A stretch of DNA of 64,000 nucleotides from Paraburkholderia sp. (GTDB lineage: Bacteria; Pseudomonadota; Gammaproteobacteria; Burkholderiales; Burkholderiaceae). Below, piece after piece: positions 46,293-57,730 of the stretch (its first letter is position 1; every line of letters starts with the position of its first letter). Where the stretch lies: contig NZ_SCRP01000022.1 of NCBI RefSeq assembly GCF_004298475.1, positions 124,001 through 188,000 of the forward strand. The letters are read 5' to 3'. Below the pieces are notes generated by a model. The model was not told where the DNA came from. It did not search any database and saw only the letters and a program-made list of their open reading frames with translations. The translations under genes and the position numbers were made by a program.

Positions 46293-47828
46293 ATGCATAA
46301 ACTATCGGTAATGGCCGTGGCCGCCGCGCTTCTCGCGGGTTGCACGATGGCGCCGTGGTATCACCGGCCCGCGGCGCCGGTCTCGCAGACTTATCCCGAG
46401 GGCGGTGTGTATGCGGCGCAGCCGGGGCAGCCCGGCGGCGTCCCGAACGGCCGCAGCGCCAACGGCGCCGCGGCGACCGACATCGGCTGGCGCGACTTCT
46501 TCGTGGATCAGCGTCTGCAGCAGCTCGTCGAGATCGCGCTGCAGAACAACCGCGATCTGCGCGTGTCGGTGCTCAACGTCGAGGCCGTGCGCGCGCAGTA
46601 TCAGATCACGCGTGCGGCGCTTTTCCCGTCAATCGATGCTACGGGCACGGAATCGCGCACGCGGGTGCCGCGCGATTTGCAGACGTCGCCGCGCAATCCG
46701 GTGAGCATCTATAACGTCGGCTTGCAGGCGTCCTGGGAAATCGACTTCTGGGGGCGTATCCGCAGCCTGAAGGACCAGGCGCTCGCGCAGTATCTGGCGA
46801 CGGCCGAGGCGCGCAAGGCGGCGGAGATCTCGCTCGTGTCGCAGGTGGCGGACCAGTATCTGACGATGCTGGCCGACGACGATCTGCTCACGGTCACGCA
46901 GAACACGCTGAAGACCGCGCAGGACTCGTACAACATCACGAAGGTCCAGTTCGACAACGGCACGGGAACCGAACTCGATCTGCGCCAGGCGCAGACGGTG
47001 GTCGAGACCGCGCAGGCGAATCTGCAGGCGCAGATGCGCGCGCGGGCGCAGGCTGAGAACGCGCTCGTGCTGCTGATCGGCGAGCCGCTGCCGGCCGACC
47101 TGAAGCAAGGTCAGCCGCTCGGCTCGCAGGATCTGCTGACCGACATCCCGGCGGGCCTTCCGTCCGACCTGCTCACGCGCCGGCCGGACATCATGGAAGC
47201 GGAGCAGCAACTGCTCGCTGCGAATGCGAACATCGGCGCGGCGCGCGCGGCGTTCTTCCCGAAGATCTCGCTGACTGCCGCGCTCGGCACGGAGAGCCTG
47301 TCGCTGGGCGGCCTGTTCAAGGCGGGCACGGCGGCATGGAGCTTCGCGCCGCAGATCACGATGCCGATCTTCGAAGGCGGCGCGAACATTGCGAACCTCA
47401 AACTCGCGAACGTCGAGAAGCGCATCGAGATCGCGAACTACGAGAAGGCGATTCAGTCGGCGTTCCGCGAGGTTGCGGACGGGCTCGCCGCGCGCGGCAC
47501 CTACGATCAGCAGATCGCGGCGCTCGAACGCAACACGTTCGCGAACCAGCGGCGCCTCGATCTCTCGGACCTGCGCTACAAGAACGGTGTGGACAGCTAC
47601 CTGCCGGTGCTGACCGCGCAGACCGACCTGTATTTGTCGCAGCAGACGCTGATCCAGACGCGCCTTGCACGCCTCACGAATCTCGTCGATCTGTATCGCG
47701 CGCTGGGCGGCGGCTGGATCGAGCACGCGGGCGAGACGCCGCGTCCGGCCGACGCGCCCGCAGACGCATCTGCCGACAACGGTGCAGCCAGCGCGCCGGT
47801 TGCGGCGTCGGCTGCGAAGGCGGGTTGA
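46293..47828 (+). CDS. oprB: RND outer-membrane channel lipoprotein (OprB/OprM-like)
   Basis: A 511-residue TolC-family outer-membrane factor. A lipoprotein signal ends ALLAGC. Two OEP repeats follow, with IGWRDFFVDQRLQQLVEIALQNNRDLRVS in pieces, SWEIDFWGRIRSLKDQALAQYLA, LPSDLLTRRPDIMEAEQQLLAANANIGAARAAFFPKI in pieces, and YKNGVDSYLPVLTAQTDLY. The last 40 residues are an Ala-rich tail. ATG 46293 overlaps the end of the bpeB stop region by 1-2 bases, so translation is coupled. OprB here means the BpeAB partner, not the glucose porin. Confidence 0.93.
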   Translation: MHKLSVMAVAAALLAGCTMAPWYHRPAAPVSQTYPEGGVYAAQPGQPGGVPNGRSANGAAATDIGWRDFFVDQRLQQLVEIALQNNRDLRVSVLNVEAVRAQYQITRAALFPSIDATGTESRTRVPRDLQTSPRNPVSIYNVGLQASWEIDFWGRIRSLKDQALAQYLATAEARKAAEISLVSQVADQYLTMLADDDLLTVTQNTLKTAQDSYNITKVQFDNGTGTELDLRQAQTVVETAQANLQAQMRARAQAENALVLLIGEPLPADLKQGQPLGSQDLLTDIPAGLPSDLLTRRPDIMEAEQQLLAANANIGAARAAFFPKISLTAALGTESLSLGGLFKAGTAAWSFAPQITMPIFEGGANIANLKLANVEKRIEIANYEKAIQSAFREVADGLAARGTYDQQIAALERNTFANQRRLDLSDLRYKNGVDSYLPVLTAQTDLYLSQQTLIQTRLARLTNLVDLYRALGGGWIEHAGETPRPADAPADASADNGAASAPVAASAAKAG

Positions 47829-47868
47829 TCTGGTTTGATTGGCTGCGCCATCGGACGGCGCTTCATGC

Positions 47869-47897
47869 AAAAACGCCACGACTGTGGCGTTTTTTTT
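47869..47897 (+). terminator. Intrinsic terminator of the RND operon
   Basis: AAAAACGCCAC (47869-47879) pairs with GTGGCGTTTTT (47884-47894) around GACT, and the T run extends to 47897. A second inverted repeat, GCGCGAATC-GCAT-GATTCGCGC, lies shortly after, near 47930-47951, on the side of the convergent FKBP gene. Confidence 0.9.
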
Positions 47898-47982
47898 CGC
47901 GCCGCGAAATGCGCGATATCCGCAATATGCGCGAATCGCATGATTCGCGCAGTTCGGGCGATTCGGCGCTTTCGCGTTCCGA

Positions 47983-48381
47983 TTACTGGCCGATGCCGAT
48001 CAATTCGACTTCGAACGTGAGGTTGCTGTTCGCGGGGATCGGGCCGACAGCGCGATCGCCATAAGCGGTCGCCGCCGGGCAGGTCAGCTTCGCCTTGCCG
48101 CCAACCCGCATTTTCTGCACGCCTTGCGTCCAGCACGGAATGACTTGTCCGAGCGGGAAGACCGCGGGGCCGCCATGCTTGGCGGAGCTGTCGAATTCGG
48201 TGCCGTTCGCGAGCGTGCCGCGATAGTTGACGCGCACGACGTCGTCGGCGGTCGGGTGCGGGCCGGTGCCTTCCTTGAGGTGCTCGACGACAACGCCCGA
48301 TGGCAACTTCTCGATGGAGTTGGCGGCGAATGCGGTCGATGCAATGGTGGCGGCGGCGAGAAAGGCAATCAGGGATTTCAT
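47983..48381 (-). CDS. FKBP-type peptidyl-prolyl cis-trans isomerase, exported
   Basis: A 132-residue protein with signal peptide MKSLIAFLAAATIASTAFA and one FKBP domain: GVVVEHLKEGTGPHPTADDVVRVNYRGTL in pieces, FDSSAKHGG, FPLGQVIPCWTQGVQKMRVGGKAKL, AYGDRAVGPIPANSNLTFEVELIGI. Active-site aromatic and acidic positions (Tyr, Asp, Trp) are kept. It should speed proline isomerisation of periplasmic proteins. Convergent with the RND operon. Confidence 0.93.
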   Translation of the reverse strand: MKSLIAFLAAATIASTAFAANSIEKLPSGVVVEHLKEGTGPHPTADDVVRVNYRGTLANGTEFDSSAKHGGPAVFPLGQVIPCWTQGVQKMRVGGKAKLTCPAATAYGDRAVGPIPANSNLTFEVELIGIGQ

Positions 48382-48550
48382 GCGATGTCCTCGTGAAATG
48401 GCTCACGCATTATATCGGGATACTCGCCGGGTTCCGGTTGAGGTAACGACGTCGTTAATATCGACTACCATGAGGATTGTTGCCGCGCAGCGCATTTCCG
48501 GGTGCGGCGACATCTCTCTTCCTTGTTACGCGTACAACGGAGTCACGAAC

Positions 48551-48625
48551 ATGCAATGGACGACCCCCGCCTATACCGATATGCGATTCGGCTTTGAAAT
48601 CACGATGTATATCGCCACACGCTAG
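48551..48625 (+). CDS. pqqA: PQQ precursor peptide PqqA
   Basis: A 24-residue peptide, MQWTTPAYTDMR followed by FGFEITMYIATR. Glu16 and Tyr20 are the two residues that PqqE cross-links and that become the PQQ skeleton; the spacing ExxxY and the flanking TxPAYTD match the family. The gene is below usual ORF length cut-offs. pqqBCDE follow on the same strand. Confidence 0.96.
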   Translation: MQWTTPAYTDMRFGFEITMYIATR

Positions 48626-48635
48626 GCTCACTCGC

Positions 48636-48655
48636 GCCTGCGTCACCTCGCAGGC
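48636..48655 (+). terminator. Small hairpin between pqqA and pqqB
   Basis: GCCTGCG (48636-48642) pairs with CGCAGGC (48649-48655) around six bases, 10 bases after the pqqA stop. Hairpins here are usual in pqq operons and can let pqqA be made in excess of the enzymes. No T run is present, so it would attenuate or stabilise rather than end transcription. Confidence 0.55.
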
Positions 48656-48836
48656 AATGTGCGACGGTTAGTTTTCGCTGTGCCGGATCGCCGCATCGCG
48701 AACGCGCGCCGCAGCATTGCGCGCGTTCGCACTCTGCCTGCCGACGCCGCGAATCCACCGTGAATCCGCCGTGAACTCGCAGTGAACTTTGTGCAGCGCA
48801 TTCATCGCGCGCGCATCATCCATCGAATGGGACCGC

Positions 48837-49766
48837 ATGAAGATCAAGGTGCTTGGCTCATCGGCCGGTGGCGGCTTTCCTCAATGGAACTGCAACTGTC
48901 CGCGTTGCGACGGCGTGAGGCGCGGCACGATCAAGGCTTCGCGCCGCACGCAGTCGTCGCTTGCGGTGACATCCAATGGCGACGACTGGCTGCTCGTCAA
49001 CGCGTCGCCCGACGTGCTCGCGCAGATTGCCGCGAACCCCGAACTCCAGCCGGCGCGTCAGATACGCGACACAGGCATCGCTGCCGTGCTCACGATCGAT
49101 GCGCAAATCGATCACGTCACTGGCCTTTTGATGCTGCGCGAGCGCAGCACGCCGCTTCCGCTCTACACGACGGATGCGGTTTGGCAGGACCTCTGCACGG
49201 GCTTTCCGATCGGTCCGATCCTCTCCCACTACTGCGGCGTCGAGCATCGCCGGATTGCGCTCGACGGCGCGCCGCTCGCGCTCGACGCGCTGCCCGGCGT
49301 GCAGATCGACGCGCTGCCGCTCACGAGCAAAGCGCCGCCGTATTCGCCGCACCGCCAGTCGCCCGAGCGCGGCGACAACCTGGGACTCGTGCTGACAAAC
49401 CGCGCAACGGGCAAGCGTGCGTTCTATGCGCCGGGGCTCGGCGAGATCGATGACGCGCTGCTTGCCGTCATGCGAAGCGTGGATCTGCTGCTGGTCGACG
49501 GCACGATGTGGACCCACGACGAAATGATCCGGCTCGGCCTGTCGAAACACACGGCGATGGACATGGGGCATCTGCCGCAATGCCGTACGGATGGCGAGGG
49601 CGGCATGCTCGACATCCTCGATTCGATCGATCGCGCGGGTGTGCGCAAGGTGCTCATTCATATCAACAACACCAATCCGATCCTGGTGGAGGACGGCCCT
49701 GAGCGCCGCGTGCTCGACGAGCACGGCATCGAAGTCGCCTACGACGGCATGACATTCGAGCTATGA
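48837..49766 (+). CDS. pqqB: PQQ biosynthesis protein PqqB
   Basis: A 309-residue metallo-beta-lactamase-fold protein starting MKIKVLGSSAGGGFPQWNCNC. It has LVNASPDVLAQI, IDAQIDHVTGLLMLRE, YAPGLGEIDDALL, and DMGHLPQ with HINNTNPI. It acts on the PqqE/PqqF products as an oxygenase or carrier before PqqC. ATG 48837 gives the exact family N-terminus. About 210 bases separate it from pqqA. Confidence 0.97.
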   Translation: MKIKVLGSSAGGGFPQWNCNCPRCDGVRRGTIKASRRTQSSLAVTSNGDDWLLVNASPDVLAQIAANPELQPARQIRDTGIAAVLTIDAQIDHVTGLLMLRERSTPLPLYTTDAVWQDLCTGFPIGPILSHYCGVEHRRIALDGAPLALDALPGVQIDALPLTSKAPPYSPHRQSPERGDNLGLVLTNRATGKRAFYAPGLGEIDDALLAVMRSVDLLLVDGTMWTHDEMIRLGLSKHTAMDMGHLPQCRTDGEGGMLDILDSIDRAGVRKVLIHINNTNPILVEDGPERRVLDEHGIEVAYDGMTFEL

Positions 49767-49885
49767 TCGGCACAGGCGAAGCGGGTTTTTCGCCGTTGTT
49801 TTGCCGTTGTTTCACCGCTCTTTCGTCAAAACCCACGGCGCTGCGCCGCCAGGCTCACCCATGAAACCGCTGTGCTGGAGATCGC

Positions 49886-50641
49886 ATGAACCACCCGCGT
49901 GATATGGAAGACACCCGCTTCGAAGACACCCGCGCGCCGCGCGCGAGCGACGAGGCGCCGGCCTGGACGCGCGCCGGGTTCGAAGCGCAATTGCGGGCCA
50001 AGGGCAGTGGGTACCACATTCATCATCCGTTCAATGTGCTGATGAATAACGGCGGTTGCTCCCCGGCGCAGATTCGTGGATGGGTTGCAAACCGTTTTTA
50101 TTATCAGATCAATATCCCACTGAAAGACGCGGCGATTCTGTCGAACTGTCCCGAGCGCGAAGTGCGCCGTCTCTGGGTCAAACGCATACTCGACCACGAC
50201 GGCAACGACGCCGAACCCGGCGGCATTGAGGCATGGGCACGTCTTGCCGACGCGGTCGGCCTGAGCCGCGATGAACTCTGGTCGCTGCGGCACGTCACGC
50301 CCGGCGTGCGTTTCGCGGTGGATGCGTATGTGAATTTCGCGCGCCGTGCGCCGTGGCAGGAAGCGGTCTGTTCTTCGTTGACGGAAATGTTCGCGCCGCA
50401 AATCCATCGCGACCGGCTCGCCACCTGGCCCACGCATTACCCGTGGATCGAACCGGCGGGCCTCGCGTACTTCCGGTCGCGCATTCCGCTTGCACAGCGC
50501 GATGTCGAAGAGGCGCTCGCGATCACGCTCGATCACTTCGTGCGGCGCGAGCAGCAGGAGCGCGCGCTCGACGTGCTTCAGTTCAAACTCGACGTGTTGT
50601 GGTCCATGCTCGATTCGATCGAGAAGGTGTTTGCACAATGA
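49886..50641 (+). CDS. pqqC: Pyrroloquinoline-quinone synthase PqqC
   Basis: A 251-residue cofactor-free oxidase that closes the ring and carries out the last eight-electron oxidation to PQQ. Family motifs are [51 protein letters not shown], and the late [13 protein letters not shown]. The stop overlaps the pqqD start in ATGA, so the two are translationally coupled. The first 30 residues are variable. Confidence 0.97.
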   Translation: MNHPRDMEDTRFEDTRAPRASDEAPAWTRAGFEAQLRAKGSGYHIHHPFNVLMNNGGCSPAQIRGWVANRFYYQINIPLKDAAILSNCPEREVRRLWVKRILDHDGNDAEPGGIEAWARLADAVGLSRDELWSLRHVTPGVRFAVDAYVNFARRAPWQEAVCSSLTEMFAPQIHRDRLATWPTHYPWIEPAGLAYFRSRIPLAQRDVEEALAITLDHFVRREQQERALDVLQFKLDVLWSMLDSIEKVFAQ

Positions 50642-50949
50642 ACGAACCCATTCAAGCTGAGCGCGCCGCGGCATCGCTGCCGCATTCGTATCGCCCGGCG
50701 CTGACGCGCCTGTTCCGTCTGCAGTGGGAGCCCGCGCAGCAGGCTTACGTGCTGCTGTACCCGGAGGGCATGGTCAAGCTCAACCAGAGCGCGGGGGAGA
50801 TTCTCAAGCGTTGTGACGGCTCGCGCGATCTCGATGCACTGGTTGCAGACCTCGAACAGGCGTTCGCGACGACCGGCATCGCGGCGCAGGTGCATGCATT
50901 CGTAGCCGATGCGCTTGCGCACGGCTGGCTGGAGCCGCGCGATGAATGA
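50638..50949 (+). CDS. pqqD: PqqA-binding chaperone PqqD
   Basis: A 103-residue peptide chaperone that binds PqqA and presents it to the radical SAM enzyme PqqE. It shows the RiPP recognition element pattern: [31 protein letters not shown] followed by [13 protein letters not shown] and [13 protein letters not shown]. It overlaps pqqC by 4 bases and pqqE by 8 bases. Confidence 0.96.
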   Translation: MNEPIQAERAAASLPHSYRPALTRLFRLQWEPAQQAYVLLYPEGMVKLNQSAGEILKRCDGSRDLDALVADLEQAFATTGIAAQVHAFVADALAHGWLEPRDE

Positions 50950-52141
50950 TCCGGTGACTGCGAGCGCACCCGCTCATGACGTGACGCCGCCGCTGTGGCT
51001 GCTGGCGGAACTGACCTACCGCTGTCCGCTGCATTGCGTGTTCTGCTACAACCCGGTCGATTACACGCGGCATCATCGCGAACTCGATACGGCGCAATGG
51101 ATCGACGTCCTGCGGCAGGCGCGCGAACTCGGCGCTGCGCAGCTTGGTTTTTCCGGCGGCGAGCCGTTGCTGCGCGACGACCTCGAAACGCTCGTGGCGG
51201 AGGCGCGCACGCTGGGCTTTTATACGAACCTGATCACGTCCGGCGTCGGCTTGACCGACGCGCGGCTCGACGCGTTGAAGCAGGCCGGGCTCGATCACAT
51301 TCAGCTTTCGTTTCAGGACTCGACGCAGGAACTGAACGACTTCCTGAGCCATACGCGCACCTTCGACCTGAAGAAACGCGTTGCGGATTCGATCAAGCAG
51401 CACGGCTTTCCGATGGTGCTCAACTGCGTGCTGCACCGCTACAACCTTCCGCACGTCGACAAGATCATCGACATGGCGCTCGCGATGGGCGCCGAATATC
51501 TGGAACTCGCGAACACGCAGTACTACGGCTGGGCGCAGATCAATCGCGCGCATCTGATGCCGACGCGCGCGCAACTCGACGCGGCAGAGGCGACGGTCGA
51601 GCGTTATCGTCAGTCGATTGGCTCGCGCTGCAAGATCTTCTTTGTCGTGCCGGACTATTTCGAGCGCCGCCCGAAGCGCTGCATGAACGGCTGGGGCGCG
51701 GTGTTCCTCGGCGTCGCACCGGACGGCGTCGCGTTGCCGTGCCACACGGCGCGGAGCCTGCCGGGACTGGTGTTTCCGAACGTCACCGAGGTTCCGCTGC
51801 GCGAGATCTGGTACGACAGCCCGGCCTTCAATCGCTATCGCGGGTTCGACTGGATGAAGGAGCCGTGCCGCAGTTGCAGCGAAAAGACCCATGATCTAGG
51901 CGGTTGCCGTTGCCAGGCGTTCCTGCTGACCGGCGATGCGGCCAACGCCGATCCCGTTTGCGACAAGTCGCCGATGCACGAGCAAGTCGTGCAGATCGTG
52001 CGCGCCGCCGAAGCAGGCGAGCGCGAATGCGAACACCCGATCCTCTTTCGCAACGACGCCAATTCGAGGCAGATTGTGTCGTGCGCACCAGGCGACGCGG
52101 GCGCCGCGGACGATGGCAGTGAGGCCGGGCGCGTGCGTTAG
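50942..52141 (+). CDS. pqqE: PqqA peptide cyclase PqqE (radical SAM)
   Basis: A 399-residue radical SAM/SPASM enzyme that forms the carbon-carbon bond between Glu16 and Tyr20 of PqqA. The S-adenosylmethionine iron-sulphur motif CPLHCVFC is near residue 25. The SPASM auxiliary cluster cysteines occur in the last 130 residues (KRCMNGW, LPCHTA, EPCRSCSEK, GGCRCQAF, DPVCDKSP). With PqqABCD the set is complete for PQQ synthesis; a PqqF-type peptidase is not in the window, which is common. Confidence 0.97.
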   Translation: MNDPVTASAPAHDVTPPLWLLAELTYRCPLHCVFCYNPVDYTRHHRELDTAQWIDVLRQARELGAAQLGFSGGEPLLRDDLETLVAEARTLGFYTNLITSGVGLTDARLDALKQAGLDHIQLSFQDSTQELNDFLSHTRTFDLKKRVADSIKQHGFPMVLNCVLHRYNLPHVDKIIDMALAMGAEYLELANTQYYGWAQINRAHLMPTRAQLDAAEATVERYRQSIGSRCKIFFVVPDYFERRPKRCMNGWGAVFLGVAPDGVALPCHTARSLPGLVFPNVTEVPLREIWYDSPAFNRYRGFDWMKEPCRSCSEKTHDLGGCRCQAFLLTGDAANADPVCDKSPMHEQVVQIVRAAEAGERECEHPILFRNDANSRQIVSCAPGDAGAADDGSEAGRVR

Positions 52142-52343
52142 CGCGATTCGATCGACCCCACACTGTGTCAGCACGGTGCCCTCCGTGGTGGATTCTTTTG
52201 TCCATTCTTTGTGCCGCAGGAACGCGTGCGCGCTCATCCACAGCTGCACGCGGGGAAGTTGCACACGCACCTAAGATCGGTGCGATGCGGTGCCGCGTGT
52301 CGTTATCATCGCCACTCCACCTTCGCAACATCGCACGTCTTCC

Positions 52344-54954
<2,611 letters not shown>

Positions 54955-54967
54955 GCGGAGGCGCGCG

Positions 54968-55816
54968 ATGCTGAACCTGATCGAGGAGCATGCCTGCCAC
55001 GGCGGCGTGCAGCGCATCTACCGGCACGACTCGGCGACGATCGGGCTGCCGATGCGCTTTTCGGTGTTTCTGCCCGCGCAGGCGCACGCGCGCAGGGTGC
55101 CTGGCCTGTTCTATCTGGCGGGCCTGACCTGCACCGAAGAGACGTTTCCGGTCAAGGCGGGCGCGCAGCGCTTCGCGGCGCAGCACGGCATCGCGCTGAT
55201 TGCGCCCGATACGAGTCCGCGCGGCGCGAACGTGCCTGGCGTTGCGGATGCGTGGGACTTCGGCGTGGGCGCGGGCTTTTACGTCGATGCGACGTGCGAG
55301 CCGTGGTCGGCCAACTGGCGCATGTACTCGTACGTGCGCGACGAACTGCGCGAGGCGGTGACGACGCATTTGCCCATCGCGGGCGATCGGCTCGGCATCT
55401 TCGGCCATTCGATGGGCGGGCACGGCGCGTTGATGCTCGCGTTACGCAACCCCGAGATTTACCGGTCGGTGTCGGCGTTCGCGCCGATTGCCGCGCCCAT
55501 GCGCTGCCCGTGGGGCGAGAAGGCGTTCCGCGGCTATCTCGGTGACGACCGCGAAGCGTGGAAACGCTACGACGCGAGCGAACTCGTTGCGCACGCAACG
55601 CGCAAGTTCGAGGCGGGCATTCTGGTCGATCAGGGCATGGCCGACCAGTTCCTCGCGGACCAGTTGAACCCGGATGTGTTCGAGGCCGCGTGCCGGGCAG
55701 CCGGGCAGCCGCTGATGCTGCGCCGTCACGAGGGCTACGATCACGGGTACTTCTTCATCCAGACTTTCATCGAGGATCACATCGCGCATCATGCGCGCGT
55801 GTTGATGAAGCATTAG
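54968..55816 (+). CDS. fghA: S-formylglutathione hydrolase
   Basis: A 282-residue esterase-D-family hydrolase that releases formate and glutathione. It has the nucleophile motif GHSMGGHGALMLAL, the family stretch FYLAGLTCTEE, DTSPRGANVPG, and late Asp (DQGMADQFL) and His (YDHGYFF) of the triad. It is co-transcribed with frmA. Confidence 0.97.
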   Translation: MLNLIEEHACHGGVQRIYRHDSATIGLPMRFSVFLPAQAHARRVPGLFYLAGLTCTEETFPVKAGAQRFAAQHGIALIAPDTSPRGANVPGVADAWDFGVGAGFYVDATCEPWSANWRMYSYVRDELREAVTTHLPIAGDRLGIFGHSMGGHGALMLALRNPEIYRSVSAFAPIAAPMRCPWGEKAFRGYLGDDREAWKRYDASELVAHATRKFEAGILVDQGMADQFLADQLNPDVFEAACRAAGQPLMLRRHEGYDHGYFFIQTFIEDHIAHHARVLMKH

Positions 55817-55834
55817 CCGGTCCGAAAGCGGTCG

Positions 55835-55890
55835 CGCCCATGAAAAAACGGCGTTGCGCCTTGCGGTGCAACGCCGTTTTTTCATGGGCG
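55835..55890. terminator. Bidirectional terminator fghA // znuB
   Basis: Arms of 23 bases (55835-55857 and 55868-55890) pair perfectly around a 10-base loop; each contains a run of six A or T, so it works as an intrinsic terminator on both strands. Its right arm reaches to within 8 bases of the convergent znuB stop. Confidence 0.93.
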
Positions 55891-55898
55891 AAACAAGC

Positions 55899-56681
55899 TC
55901 AACGCCGCCCGATCAGACTCGCGCCATAGACGAGCGCCGCGAGCAGGGTGATCCAGAAACTCGTCGGCCAGTCGGTATAAAAGGCGAGCGTCACGCCGAT
56001 CCACGCCTGCGCGAGCGCGAGCGCGGCGGCGAGCACGAGGCCGCTCGACAGGCGCGTCGTGAGGTTCTGCGCGGCGGCGGCAGGCCCGACCATCAGCGTG
56101 AACACGAGCAGCACGCCGACGATCTGCGTGCACGCGGCCACGGCGAGCGCCGCGATGGCGAGGAACAGGACCGAGACGAGCCGCAGCGATACGCCTTTGG
56201 CCTCGGCGAGTTCGGGCTGCAACGAAGCGAACAGGAGCGGGCGCATGATCGCGGCGAGCGCGACGAGGCTCGCGCCCGCGAGCGCGGCCAGCACGCCGAG
56301 CGTGTCGCGGCTCACGCCGAGCACGTTGCCGAAGAGCAGCGCGGTCACCTGGGTCGCGTACGCCGTGAAGAAGTGCAGGAACAAGAGCCCGAAGCCGAGC
56401 GCGAGCGAAAGCGTCACGCCGATGGCGACGTCGCGGCCTGCGAGCTTTTCGCCGAGCGCGCCCATCGAAACGCCTGCGGCGAGCGTGAAGCCGACCATGC
56501 CCCACATCGGCGAGACGCCGAGCAGCACGGCGCCGGTCGCGCCCGTGAAGCCGACGTGCGACAGCGCGTGACCGGCGAAGGTCTGTCCGCGCATCACCAG
56601 AAAATAGCCGACGACGCCCGCGAGCACCGCGACGATGCCCGACGCCGCGAAGGCGTTCACCATGAAATCGTATTCAAGCAT
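55899..56681 (-). CDS. znuB: Zinc/manganese ABC transporter permease (ABC-3 family)
   Basis: A 260-residue inner-membrane permease with seven or eight hydrophobic segments: FMVNAFAASGIVAVLAGVVGYFLVM, FAGHALSHVGFTGATGAVLLG (the ABC-3 EAA-like loop), LFGNVLGVSRDTLGVLAALAGAS in pieces, and VGVLLVFTLMVGPAAAAQNLT. ATG 56681 overlaps the znuC stop by 8 bases, showing translational coupling. It is the membrane pore of the importer made with ZnuC and ZnuA. Confidence 0.93.
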   Translation of the reverse strand: MLEYDFMVNAFAASGIVAVLAGVVGYFLVMRGQTFAGHALSHVGFTGATGAVLLGVSPMWGMVGFTLAAGVSMGALGEKLAGRDVAIGVTLSLALGFGLLFLHFFTAYATQVTALLFGNVLGVSRDTLGVLAALAGASLVALAAIMRPLLFASLQPELAEAKGVSLRLVSVLFLAIAALAVAACTQIVGVLLVFTLMVGPAAAAQNLTTRLSSGLVLAAALALAQAWIGVTLAFYTDWPTSFWITLLAALVYGASLIGRR

Positions 56682-57669
56682 CGTGCGTAGGGCCGTGTGC
56701 GCCGCTGCCGTGCCGATGTGCATGGGCGGCGTGTGCGTTGGTGTGTGCGTGTTCTTCGGCGTGTTCGTCCGCGTGTTCGTCCGAATGCGCGTGCGAGTGA
56801 TCGTCCGAATGAGCGTGCTCGTGGCCGTGATCGTGTTTCTCGACTTCGACGTCGCCGGACATCACGAAGATGCGGCCTTTCATGCGCATGACTTCGATCG
56901 GCGAGCCGTACAGACGCGAGAGCACGGGGCCGGTGATCACTTCGTCGACGCTGCCGAGCGCGGCCACGCCGTTGCCGAGATACAGCACGCGGTCGAGTGC
57001 GTTCAGGAGCGGATTGAGTTCGTGCGCGGAGAACAGCACCGCGATGCCGAGTTCGCGCTGCACGCGCCGCACGAGTTCCACGACGCCGCGCTGATGGTTG
57101 GGGTCGAGGCTGATGAGCGGCTCGTCGAGCAACAGCAGCTTCGGGTCGCCGAGCAGGCATTGCGCGAGCAGGAGGCGCTGGCGCTCGCCGCCGGAAAGCT
57201 CGGAGAGCGGCCGGTCGGCCAGCTTCGCCGCACCGACCAGGTCGAGCACGCGGGCGACATCGGCGTGCGTGGCGGCGTCGGTGCGCGGCAGGCCCCAGCG
57301 GTGGCCGTCGGCGGCCATCGCGACGAAATCGCGCCCGCGCACGCGGCGGCTCGCGAGCGCGGTGCGCGTCTGCGGCATGTAGCCGATCGACGGATTGCCG
57401 CGCGCCACGTTTTCGCCCAACACGCGGATCGTGCCGCGCGCGGTGGGCACGAGGCCGAGGATCGCGCGCATCAGCGTGGTCTTGCCCGCGCCGTTCGGCC
57501 CGAGCACGCCGATGAACTCGCCCTGGTTCACCGCGAAATTCGCCTCGCGCAGGATCGTGCGTTCGCCGAGCGCGAGCGTGACGCCCGCGACCGTGAGCAC
57601 GGGCGTCGTATGCCGGTGCGCGCCGTGGGGCGCCGCGTGATCGCGGGGCGAGGGCCCAGCCGTTGTCAT
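56674..57669 (-). CDS. znuC: Zinc/manganese ABC transporter ATPase with a histidine-rich tail
   Basis: A 331-residue ATPase. The nucleotide domain runs from about residue 22 to 245: Walker A GPNGAGKTTL, signature LSGGERQRLLLAQ, Walker B LLLLDEPL, and switch SAHELN. The last 54 residues hold 18 histidines alternating with Asp, Glu, Ser and Ala (HDHGHEHAHSDDHSH and more), a likely zinc-binding or zinc-sensing tail on the cytoplasmic side. ZnuC of E. coli has no such tail of this size. ATG 57669 is preferred over an upstream start because the extra residues look like non-coding sequence. Confidence 0.93.
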   Translation of the reverse strand: MTTAGPSPRDHAAPHGAHRHTTPVLTVAGVTLALGERTILREANFAVNQGEFIGVLGPNGAGKTTLMRAILGLVPTARGTIRVLGENVARGNPSIGYMPQTRTALASRRVRGRDFVAMAADGHRWGLPRTDAATHADVARVLDLVGAAKLADRPLSELSGGERQRLLLAQCLLGDPKLLLLDEPLISLDPNHQRGVVELVRRVQRELGIAVLFSAHELNPLLNALDRVLYLGNGVAALGSVDEVITGPVLSRLYGSPIEVMRMKGRIFVMSGDVEVEKHDHGHEHAHSDDHSHAHSDEHADEHAEEHAHTNAHAAHAHRHGSGAHGPTHDA

Positions 57670-57730
57670 CGGGTTCTTCCTTGCGGACTGCGGGTAACTC
57701 GCGTTGCCTGAGTTATTCGATCGAGTTGCG

